Part shown: in pieces, positions 1 to 5,633 of the stretch
How the letters are laid out: every line of letters starts with the position of its first letter
Position numbering within the stretch: the first letter of the stretch is position 1
Assembly: GCA_964471235.1 (NCBI GenBank)
Contig: CAYYGL010000248.1
Coordinates: forward strand, 1-5,633
DNA: 5,633 bases
Source: CAYYGL01 sp964471235
Lineage (GTDB): Bacteria > Calditrichota > Calditrichia > RBG-13-44-9 > J075
Reading direction: 5' to 3'
The notes under the pieces: model-generated
Database searches by the model: none
What the model saw: only the letters and a program-made list of their open reading frames with translations
What the model was told of the DNA's origin: nothing
Made by a program: the position numbers and the translations under genes

Positions 1-3
1 ATT

Positions 4-29
4 GGGGCAGGAATCCCCTAATCTTTTTT
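4..29 (+). terminator. Possible weak intrinsic terminator (rightward)
   Basis: A GGGG / CCCC stem (4-7 and 15-18) encloses a 7-base loop, and A-T pairs could extend it past a bulge. A run of six T (24-29) follows five bases later on the plus strand. Read rightward this resembles a weak intrinsic terminator, which would suit a convergent plus-strand gene ending left of the window. Read leftward, the A-run precedes the same hairpin after the fadE stop codon, so it could act in both directions, but the bases beyond it are not visible. The stem is short and the T-run is not immediately adjacent, so this is tentative. Confidence 0.3.
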
Positions 30-54
30 GATTTGTGCAATTTGTCATGCGCCC

Positions 55-2541
55 TCACTGTCCCACCGTAACCGCTTTTTCTCTATGGGACTGCCCTTTC
101 CCGTGTCCCGGGGCATGACCGAAATTCATATACTCCTCAAGGGTGTAGGAATCCACCTGGATGGCGTCTTCCCGGGCTGCTTCGGCATCTTTTAGCAACT
201 GCGCTTCTTCCCTGCTAATCACACCGGCTTCCAGCGCCTGTTTTACCAACCGTTCCGGTCGGTCTTTCTGTAGTTTGCCGCTTTTTACTGCTTTGCCAAT
301 CTTACGAACCACCGGTTCCGCCTGCTTGACCAGCAAAAAGGCATGTTCAATACGACCCAGGGCTTCCGTTTTCTCTTTAGGAATATAAATTCCCCCGGTC
401 AGCCGGTCGCGCTGTTCACCGGGAGTTTGTAAAATTTGCGCCACCCGGCTGCCCAATTCATCCGAGGGTCCCCGACTGATGGGATTTAACCGAGACCAGA
501 GCGCCACCGGTCCCCGGAACAACCATCCCATATTGGCAAAAATGCCGTCAAATGCCTGCTGGATATTCCAGAGTGCAAATTGCATCGACCAGTGTAATAA
601 CGGCAGGTCTTCTTTCCGACGACCTTCGGCTTCAAAGCGGCGCAGCACCGAGACGCCCAGGTAGAGCCAGGAGAAGATATCGGCAAACCGACCGGTTAAT
701 TTTTCCTTGCGCTTCAGGTTGCCGCCGTAGATACCCATGACAATATCCGCCAGCAGGGCAAACGATGCCGATCCCCAGGCAATTTTCCGGTGATACCGAC
801 TGGCGGCGCCCCCCACCGGCGAGTTTGCCAGCCACCCACGGCTCACACTCAGCACAACCGTACGGGAGAAATTGCGTACCACATGACGGATATGTTTCCA
901 GAAAGCAAGGTCAAATGCCGCGACATTTCCTTCCATCAACGCCTTGATCTCCCGGTATGCGTAGGGATGGCTGCGGATGGCGCCCTGCCCGAAAATCATC
1001 AGGGTGCGGGTGAGGATGTTAGCGCCCTCCACGGTGATATTCACCGGCACGCTAAAATAGCCATGCGCCAGCAGGTTGCGGGGACCCCGGGAAATAGCAG
1101 CCCCGCCCATGATATCCATCCCGTCATTCACTGCTTTGCGCAGCAACTCCGTAAAATTGTATTTGGCGATGGCAGTAATAACCGCCGGTTTTTCCCCGCC
1201 ATCCAATCCGCCGCAGGTAAACCGCCGCGCTGCCTCTAAAATGTAGGCGTAACCGCCTATGCGGGCTAACGGCTCTTCGATTCCCTCGAACTTGCCAATG
1301 GAGAGACCGAATTGCTTGCGTACCGCCGCATAAGCCCCCACCCCGCGTGCCACTGTTTTTACACCGCCGGTGGCAGAAGCCGGCAATGAGATGCCTCTCC
1401 CCACTGCCAGCGATTCCATTAACATCCGCCAGCCGTTACCCGCCTGTTCCGCCCCGCCAATAATGGCATCAATCGGCACAATCACATCGTGACCTTCCAG
1501 GGGACTGTTGTAGAAGGGCACTCCCAGTGGGTCATGCCGCCGACCCTGCACCACACCGGGCGTAGAGGTGGGAATCAGTGCACAGGTAATGCCCGGGTGC
1601 GTTCCTTTGCCCAGCAAGTTTTCCGGGTCATATAACTTGAAGGCAAGACCCAACACCGTGGCAATTGCTCCCAGGGTAATATACCGTTTTTTCCAATTCA
1701 GACGGAGATACAATTTCCCGTCGTCACCTTTAAACACTTCCCCATGGGACCGGATTGCCCCGGCGTCGGAACCGGCGCCCGGTTCCGTCAGGGCAAAGCA
1801 GGGGATTTCCTCGCCGCGCGCCAGGCGGGGAAGGTAATAATCCTTTTGCTCTTGAGTTCCGTAGTGAAGCAGCAATTCCGCCGGTCCTAATGAATTGGGC
1901 ACCATCACCGTGGTTCCCAGGGGACCGCAGCGGGAAATCAATTTTGCCACAATGGCGCTGTTGGCAGATGGCGAAAATCCGTGACCGCCATACTCTTCCG
2001 GTATGATCAACCCCCAGAATCCCTCTTGCTTGATAAAATCCCATACTTCCGGGGGCAAATCCTTTCTACGGAACACCTCCCAGTCGTCGGTCATTCGGCA
2101 CAGTTCTTCGGTGGGACCATCCAGGAATTCTTTTTCTTTGGGGGATAAGTCCGGGTAGGCTTCATTCATCATGTACTTTAAATCGGGCTTCCCGGAAAAC
2201 AACTCCCCATCAATCCAGGTATTGCCGGCTTCAATGGCGGTACGCTCTGTTTCGGAAATTGCCGGGAGCAGTTTCATCCGCTGCACCAGCTTTACCAGGG
2301 GAGTGGTAAATAACAATCTGCGCAGCGGGGTAAAACCGAAGAGTAATATGACTGCTCCTAAAATCCACCAGGCAGTATTTCCGGCGCCCAAACCGAATAA
2401 GACAATCCCGGCAGCAATGACCCAGCCCCAGAACGATATCCCGAAATAGCCCAGCAATAACGCCAGAATCACAATTCCGGTAGCCGTCACCCAGGGCGAA
2501 ACGGTGCTCAGAACACCAAACAAACTATTCAAAATGTCCAT
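55..2541 (-). CDS. fadE: Membrane-anchored acyl-CoA dehydrogenase, FadE type
   Basis: FAD-dependent acyl-CoA dehydrogenase of 828 residues. It catalyses the first step of beta-oxidation, acyl-CoA to trans-2-enoyl-CoA, passing electrons towards the respiratory chain. The length is close to E. coli FadE (about 814). Three hydrophobic stretches (about residues 13-35, 36-53 and 56-70) form an N-terminal membrane anchor, followed by a basic segment. The dehydrogenase core carries the FadE-like block DGPTEELCRM (141-150), PNSLGP (215-220), the flavin/substrate signature CFALTEPGAGSDAGAI (248-263), KRYITLGAIATVLGLAFKL (285-303), GVGRGI-like AVGRGISLP (379-387) and GIEEPLARIGG (420-430). The probable catalytic base is Glu505 in NITVEGANILTR, followed by IFGQGAIRSHPY. 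Residues from about 540 to the end match the FadE-specific C-terminal domain (DUF1974), including LPLLHW and PSDELGSRVAQILQ. The ATG is well supported by an upstream CAGGAG (2548-2553) six bases away and by the anchor beginning immediately. It lies 211 bases after fadA on the same strand. No break or missing key residue was seen. Confidence 0.97.
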   Translation of the reverse strand: MDILNSLFGVLSTVSPWVTATGIVILALLLGYFGISFWGWVIAAGIVLFGLGAGNTAWWILGAVILLFGFTPLRRLLFTTPLVKLVQRMKLLPAISETERTAIEAGNTWIDGELFSGKPDLKYMMNEAYPDLSPKEKEFLDGPTEELCRMTDDWEVFRRKDLPPEVWDFIKQEGFWGLIIPEEYGGHGFSPSANSAIVAKLISRCGPLGTTVMVPNSLGPAELLLHYGTQEQKDYYLPRLARGEEIPCFALTEPGAGSDAGAIRSHGEVFKGDDGKLYLRLNWKKRYITLGAIATVLGLAFKLYDPENLLGKGTHPGITCALIPTSTPGVVQGRRHDPLGVPFYNSPLEGHDVIVPIDAIIGGAEQAGNGWRMLMESLAVGRGISLPASATGGVKTVARGVGAYAAVRKQFGLSIGKFEGIEEPLARIGGYAYILEAARRFTCGGLDGGEKPAVITAIAKYNFTELLRKAVNDGMDIMGGAAISRGPRNLLAHGYFSVPVNITVEGANILTRTLMIFGQGAIRSHPYAYREIKALMEGNVAAFDLAFWKHIRHVVRNFSRTVVLSVSRGWLANSPVGGAASRYHRKIAWGSASFALLADIVMGIYGGNLKRKEKLTGRFADIFSWLYLGVSVLRRFEAEGRRKEDLPLLHWSMQFALWNIQQAFDGIFANMGWLFRGPVALWSRLNPISRGPSDELGSRVAQILQTPGEQRDRLTGGIYIPKEKTEALGRIEHAFLLVKQAEPVVRKIGKAVKSGKLQKDRPERLVKQALEAGVISREEAQLLKDAEAAREDAIQVDSYTLEEYMNFGHAPGHGKGQSHREKAVTVGQ

Positions 2542-2752
2542 GATTTTCTCCTGAAATAATGGTTTTATCTAAACAAGAAACCGGCAAAGATGGGCAGTTG
2601 GCGAAGGGGAGTAACCAACAATTGCAGAGGTATCTCTTACAGATTCCATCGTTGGAAACATTCATTGACTGGCAAAGGCAAGACAAAGCGCATCATGTAC
2701 CTCGTTCCATTCCTTTTATGCCAAATACCCAAAAATCTAATTTCACTGAGCC

Positions 2753-3937
2753 CTAATTCATCAAATTTTCAAAAATTCCGGCGGCGCCCATTCCCCCGCC
2801 AATACACATGGTAACGATCCCATAGCGGATGTTGCGTCGCTTCATCTCGTGTAGTAAGGTGGCGGTTAGTTTTGCACCGGTGCAGCCGAGGGGATGTCCC
2901 AGCGCAATCGCCCCGCCATTCACATTTACAATTTCTTCATTCAAACCCAATTCCCGGATTACTGCCAGCGACTGGGAAGCAAATGCTTCGTTCAACTCGA
3001 TCAATCCTATATCATCGAGTGTTAATCCGGCTTGCTTGAGCGCCCCGGGGATGGCTTCAATGGGACCGATACCCATGATCTCCGGTGCCACCCCGGCAAC
3101 GGTGAAAGCGATCAGGCGCGCCATCGGCTTCACTCCCAGCTCTTTCATCTTGCTTTCACTCATCACCACCGCAGCAGCGGCGCCATCGGACATCTGGGAA
3201 GCATTACCGGCGGTAACCGTGCCCCGCAGTTTAAACGCCGGTTTCAATTTTGCCAGCGCTTCTGGGGTGGTATCCGCCCGCGGGCATTCATCAATGGCAA
3301 AAACCGTTTCCACCGGTTGAACCGCTCCATTTCGGTAGTGAACCTCTTTCAACGGCACCGGAACGATTTCCTCCTCGAACCTCCCTTCCGTTATCGCTGC
3401 CAGCGCCCGTTTCTGGGACCGCAATCCAAAAGCATCCTGGTCCTCCCGGCTGATGTTGTATTTTTCCGCCACATTCTCCGCGGTGATTCCCATCCCCACA
3501 TAAACGTCGGGGTCTTTGGCAATCACATCCGGGGTAGGGCTATAATAAAAACCGGTCATGGGCACCAGGCTCATGGATTCCGCCCCCCCGGCGACCACAA
3601 TATCGGTGAAACCTGCCATAACGGATTGCACCGCCATGGCGATGGTCTGCAATCCGGAGGAGCAGAAGCGGTTCACAGTTGCCGCCGGAACGGCATCCGG
3701 CACCCCTGCCATCTGGGCAATCACTCGCCCCATGTTCATGCCCTGGGGTCCTTCCGGGAAGGCACAGCCGATTAAGACGTCATCAACCTGGTCTTTGCTT
3801 AATCCCGGAACGCGCTCAATCGCACCCTTGACGGCGACAGCACCCAGGTATTCCGGTCGCGTGTTGCGCAGGGTTCCTTTTTTGGCTTTGCCCACCGGGG
3901 TACGCACACTACTAACGATATAGGCTTCTTGTTTCAT
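2753..3937 (-). CDS. fadA: Acetyl-CoA acyltransferase (3-ketoacyl-CoA thiolase), FadA type
   Basis: Degradative thiolase of 394 residues, full length for the family. It splits 3-ketoacyl-CoA with free CoA into acetyl-CoA and a shortened acyl-CoA, the last step of each beta-oxidation turn; it is expected to be cytosolic. The N-terminal thiolase domain has the usual start (AYIVSSVRTPVGKAKKG) and the nucleophile Cys92 in NRFCSSGLQT. AGGAESMS is at about 116-123. The C-terminal domain has NASQMSDGAAA (245-255), NEAFA (316-320), His348 in GGAIALGHPLG and the second catalytic cysteine Cys378 in MCIGGGMG. All expected catalytic residues are present. The ATG is preceded by AAGGGG with a rather long spacer of about 10 bases; the N-terminus aligns with normal thiolases, so the start is credible. 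A biosynthetic acetoacetyl-CoA thiolase is an alternative, but the neighbours (FadE, FadN-type hydratase) favour FadA. The 481-base upstream spacer suggests it could have its own promoter, which I could not identify. Confidence 0.96.
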   Translation of the reverse strand: MKQEAYIVSSVRTPVGKAKKGTLRNTRPEYLGAVAVKGAIERVPGLSKDQVDDVLIGCAFPEGPQGMNMGRVIAQMAGVPDAVPAATVNRFCSSGLQTIAMAVQSVMAGFTDIVVAGGAESMSLVPMTGFYYSPTPDVIAKDPDVYVGMGITAENVAEKYNISREDQDAFGLRSQKRALAAITEGRFEEEIVPVPLKEVHYRNGAVQPVETVFAIDECPRADTTPEALAKLKPAFKLRGTVTAGNASQMSDGAAAAVVMSESKMKELGVKPMARLIAFTVAGVAPEIMGIGPIEAIPGALKQAGLTLDDIGLIELNEAFASQSLAVIRELGLNEEIVNVNGGAIALGHPLGCTGAKLTATLLHEMKRRNIRYGIVTMCIGGGMGAAGIFENLMN

Positions 3938-4027
3938 GGTATTCTATCCCCTTTTCTTTCCTTCTCACGTTTTAAAAGTTTTTGCTGATTTGTTAGATCT
4001 TGTTTGTGGTTAAGTGGATGTTTTTTT

Positions 4028-4132
4028 ACCTCCCTAACTCCTCCCGCCCAAAAAACGGGGCACCCTCCCTCCGAAGGAGCAGGCCTTCCCTCTCCTGGCA
4101 GGGAAGGGTCGGGGTGGGGATGGGTGTGAGGT
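4028..4132. repeat. GC-rich hairpin-forming intergenic element, probable dispersed repeat
   Basis: About 105 bases, strongly C-rich then G-rich on the plus strand, bounded by AT-rich sequence and by short inverted ends ACCTC (4028-4032) and GAGGT (4128-4132). Three nested hairpins are visible: GCCC/GGGC (4046-4049, 4058-4061) with an A-run in the loop, CTCC/GGAG (4069-4072, 4076-4079) with a three-base loop, and the best, CCTTCCCT/AGGGAAGG (4084-4091, 4100-4107) with an eight-base loop. On the minus strand one frame reads HTHPHPDPSLPGEGRP, a kind of proline-rich translation that commonly comes from dispersed intergenic repeats in bacterial genomes. Only one copy is present here, so the repeat status is inferred from composition and structure. 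It could affect termination or mRNA stability between the two genes. Confidence 0.55.
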
Positions 4133-4197
4133 TCGTTTAAGATTTCCACTGTAATACTCTTAAAAATTAACATTTACGAAATGAATTGTTTTTTTAC

Positions 4198-4246
4198 CCG
4201 AAGGTAGTATTCCGGACAGGAAAGAGCTGCTCCCAAACACCTTCGG
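4198..4246. repeat. Perfect 8-bp inverted repeat with 33-base loop
   Basis: CCGAAGGT (4198-4205) and ACCTTCGG (4239-4246) are exact reverse complements. Neither strand has a T-run directly after the second arm. On the minus strand an A-run follows, so this is not a standard intrinsic terminator. It could be the ends of a short element or a structured part of the hydratase transcript's 3' end. The arms are GC-richer than the surrounding sequence, which makes chance less likely than for an AT-only dyad, but the function is unknown. Confidence 0.45.
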
Positions 4247-4268
4247 AAATTCCATTACTCCGATATAT

Positions 4269-4287
4269 TTGTAATAAATTTTTACAA
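4269..4287. promoter_or_regulatory. Near-perfect 19-base AT-rich palindrome, possible operator
   Basis: TTGTAATAAATTTTTACAA is a dyad around its central base, with six-base perfect outer arms (TTGTAA/TTACAA) and one mismatched pair inside. The size and symmetry suit a dimeric regulator. It lies 132 bases downstream of the hydratase stop codon and about 330 bases upstream of the fadA start, which is far for a fadA operator unless transcription begins near it. AT-rich sequence produces such dyads by chance, so this is only a candidate. Confidence 0.25.
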
Positions 4288-4418
4288 TCATTCTATCCCT
4301 TTGATTATCCACAATTAAGTGGGAATAAGGTCTATTCAGAAAAAACCAAAATCTGCCTCTGAAATTAATGGAATCTTATGATTGGGTATGATTACCATTT
4401 CTTCTGCTCGATGATTCC

Positions 4419-5633
4419 TCAATTCCGGAGTGGTTTATTGGTGGTAATGATGCTGTGAATCCGCTCCTGGGTTTTCTTTTCCTTTAACAGCGCCAGAAAC
4501 ACTTCCCGTTCCAGATCGAGTAGATAGCTTTCATGCACCGATGCCGGGGCGGTCAATTCGCCGCCGGTCATCACATACGCCAGGCGACCGGCTAAGAACC
4601 GGTCATACTCTGTGGCATACCCGGCTTGCTGCATTTGGTAGGCAGCGGATTCCAAGGCAGCCCATGCCGGTTTTCCCAATACCCGGATAGCGGTGCGCTC
4701 CGGCGGCGGCAGATAGCCTTCTTCGGAGAGGCGAATGACTTCCTGTTTGGCAACAAAAAAGCGGCGTTCTGCGTTCATCACCACCACGGCATCGTCTCTC
4801 AAAAAGCCCAATTCAACTCCTTCGAATGCACTGGTAGCTGCCTTCGCGGTAGCAAGCGTTTCGAAAGATTTGAAAAGAAACGGTTGAATTTGGGCAGGAG
4901 ATTGACTGGCGGCTTTTTCTGCCGCCCGGGCAGCCATAAAGGTGCTTCCGCAGCCGGCAGGGATAACCCCGGCTCCCACTTCCACCAATCCAATATAGGT
5001 TTCCAGGGCAGCTACCACCCGGGCGCAATGCATGGCTAATTCGCACGCGCCCCCCAACGTCATTCCCTGGAGAGCGGCAACCACCGGTTTGCGGGCATAA
5101 TAAATCCGCATGATCATCTCCTGAAAACGACGGGCAGCCTGATCCAATAACTCAAACTTACCCTCGGCAATGGCACCGGCGACTTCTGCCAGATTTGCAC
5201 CGGCAGAAAAATTCTTGCCCTCATTGCCAATCACCAACCCCCGGTAATCGTGCTGTTCCACATAATCGATCGCTTCGAAAATGCCCGACACCACATCCAT
5301 GCTCAGGGTGTTGGCTTTGGAACGGAACTCATATAACGCCACACCATCACCCAGGTCTAACAAGGCAGCCTCTTTTCGGGTTCGTATGGTGCGTTTCGGT
5401 TCCTTTTTGATATTCGGAAGAGAGATAACATCCGAAGGTTCCGTTAAGGGAAGATAACCTTTGCCGGGAAGATAAACCTGATGCGTGCCATCTTGTGTTT
5501 GATAGAAAGCGGAGGCGCCTGCGCTTTGCATCTCCTCAACCCAGGCAGGCACCGGAATGTTTGCCGCTTTCATATCTGCCCTAAAAATGCAACAAGTATT
5601 ATTTAGCAAAAAAACAATATTAGCAGAGGTCAT
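4419..5633 (-). CDS. fadN: Enoyl-CoA hydratase half of a FadN-type 3-hydroxyacyl-CoA dehydrogenase/enoyl-CoA hydratase; dehydrogenase half absent from the window
   Basis: This frame encodes 404 residues up to the window edge. It matches the C-terminal half of FadN-type enzymes, in which the dehydrogenase comes first and the hydratase second, the reverse of E. coli FadB. Residues about 21-60 (VPAWVEEM, AFYQTQDG) correspond to the end of the dehydrogenase part. The hydratase fold spans about 90-285, with LLDLGDGVALYEF, the oxyanion-hole segments GLVIGNEGKNFSAGANL (132-148) and QGMTLGGACELA (189-200), and the two expected catalytic glutamates, Glu198 and Glu218 (GLVEVG). The helical tail ends in the family-typical NKPLRN. 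The active site therefore looks intact, and the protein should hydrate trans-2-enoyl-CoA. The first 17 or so residues (MTSANIVFLLNN and on) do not resemble FadN. The start could be the ATG at 5631-5633, the ATG at 5571-5573 (residue 21), or beyond the window. It is either a separated hydratase subunit or the remnant of a broken fadN; the dehydrogenase activity would have to come from elsewhere. Confidence 0.85.
   Translation of the reverse strand: MTSANIVFLLNNTCCIFRADMKAANIPVPAWVEEMQSAGASAFYQTQDGTHQVYLPGKGYLPLTEPSDVISLPNIKKEPKRTIRTRKEAALLDLGDGVALYEFRSKANTLSMDVVSGIFEAIDYVEQHDYRGLVIGNEGKNFSAGANLAEVAGAIAEGKFELLDQAARRFQEMIMRIYYARKPVVAALQGMTLGGACELAMHCARVVAALETYIGLVEVGAGVIPAGCGSTFMAARAAEKAASQSPAQIQPFLFKSFETLATAKAATSAFEGVELGFLRDDAVVVMNAERRFFVAKQEVIRLSEEGYLPPPERTAIRVLGKPAWAALESAAYQMQQAGYATEYDRFLAGRLAYVMTGGELTAPASVHESYLLDLEREVFLALLKEKKTQERIHSIITTNKPLRN
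5579..5582 (-). promoter_or_regulatory. Possible ribosome-binding site for an internal start at 5573
   Basis: On the minus strand AGGG lies five bases before the ATG at 5571-5573, giving a protein that begins MKAANIPVPAWVEEM. This start falls at the point where similarity to FadN begins, so translation may start here and not at the edge ATG. The match to a Shine-Dalgarno core is short and the spacing tight, so it only weakly favours this start. Confidence 0.3.
5581..5633. other. AT-rich non-FadN segment at the window edge
   Basis: Only 14 of these 53 bases are G or C, well below the neighbouring coding sequence and like the intergenic spacers. In the hydratase frame it stays open but reads a hydrophobic, cysteine- and asparagine-containing stretch unlike FadN. 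The other two minus-strand frames contain stop codons here. It therefore looks like non-coding sequence, either a 5' leader of a separated hydratase gene or the end of something inserted into an ancestral fadN. No terminal repeat or transposase can be identified in so short a piece. Confidence 0.5.

Larger units (their letters stand above)
3938..4418. other. Long intergenic spacer between hydratase gene and fadA
   Basis: This 481-base stretch separates two same-strand genes and holds no convincing gene. From fadA outward it contains an AT-rich leader with the fadA ribosome-binding site (about 3948-3953), a GC-rich hairpin-forming element (4028-4132), and an AT-rich part with two dyads (4198-4246 and 4269-4287). 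Further weak inverted repeats are CCAC/GTGG around 4309-4322 and TTCAGA/TCTGAA at 4335-4340 and 4358-4363. I found no clear sigma-70 -35/-10 pair and no hairpin followed by a U-run in the leftward direction, so the ends and starts of transcripts here remain unassigned. An open frame of 79 codons (3934-4173, minus) crosses the GC-rich element and is most likely spurious. Confidence 0.6.

Noticed and set aside
790..1239. 149-codon plus-strand open frame antisense to fadE.
   Set aside because: It lies wholly inside the FadE core, whose minus-strand frame carries the conserved catalytic motif, and its own translation shows no recognisable features.
2559..2814. Two overlapping short plus-strand frames in the fadA-fadE spacer.
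   Set aside because: There is no ribosome-binding site of note and no recognisable protein. They run into the 3' end of fadA, and the translated sequence looks random.
3032..3775. 247-codon plus-strand open frame antisense to the thiolase gene.
   Set aside because: It is a shadow of a strongly supported coding region. Its translation is rich in His, Arg and Gly with no domain, and there is no plausible context for it.
3934..4173. 79-codon minus-strand frame overlapping the fadA start by four bases (ATGA), which could suggest translational coupling.
   Set aside because: Much of it is the translation of the GC-rich repeat-like element (proline- and glycine-rich), the remainder is AT-rich low-complexity sequence, and it resembles no protein I know. 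The overlap is probably coincidence.
4306..4363. Weak inverted repeats after the hydratase gene as an intrinsic terminator.
   Set aside because: The stems are only 4-6 bp, and no U-run follows them in the leftward direction.
5581..5633. Possibility that the edge sequence is the end of an intein or a group II intron interrupting fadN.
   Set aside because: No intein C-terminal motif (His-Asn before Cys, Ser or Thr) and no domain V-like hairpin can be recognised in the 53 bases available, so naming either would be guesswork.

Overview
The window carries a leftward-reading (minus-strand) fatty-acid beta-oxidation cluster. In transcription order, right to left, it holds the enoyl-CoA hydratase half of a FadN-type multifunctional enzyme (4419-5633), a FadA-type 3-ketoacyl-CoA thiolase (2753-3937), and a large membrane-anchored FadE-type acyl-CoA dehydrogenase (55-2541). 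I see no credible plus-strand gene, no rRNA, tRNA or CRISPR array, and no recognisable transposase.

The genes fit one pathway. FadE makes the trans-2-enoyl-CoA, the hydratase adds water, a 3-hydroxyacyl-CoA dehydrogenase (normally the N-terminal half of FadN) oxidises the product, and FadA cleaves off acetyl-CoA. The order hydratase/dehydrogenase - thiolase - acyl-CoA dehydrogenase is that of the Bacillus fadN-fadA-fadE operon. The FadE here, however, is the long E. coli-like form with an N-terminal membrane anchor. The organism is therefore probably a Gram-negative bacterium with mixed ancestry for this pathway. Genes are moderately GC-rich and the spacers AT-rich. A phylum cannot be assigned safely from this window.

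Layout: 1-54 is a short 3' flank with a possible weak terminator. fadE follows, then a 211-base spacer, then fadA. A 481-base spacer (3938-4418) holds a GC-rich hairpin-forming repeat-like element and two dyads. The hydratase gene runs to the right edge.

The most notable point is at the right edge. The hydratase protein matches FadN well back to about residue 18-21, but the preceding codons are AT-rich, do not resemble FadN, and no frame restores the expected dehydrogenase sequence. The dehydrogenase half is therefore missing next to the hydratase, which suggests gene fission, an insertion or a truncation. The sequence to the right of the window would decide. Apart from this, the region is ordinary lipid metabolism and I see no evidence of a new biological system.
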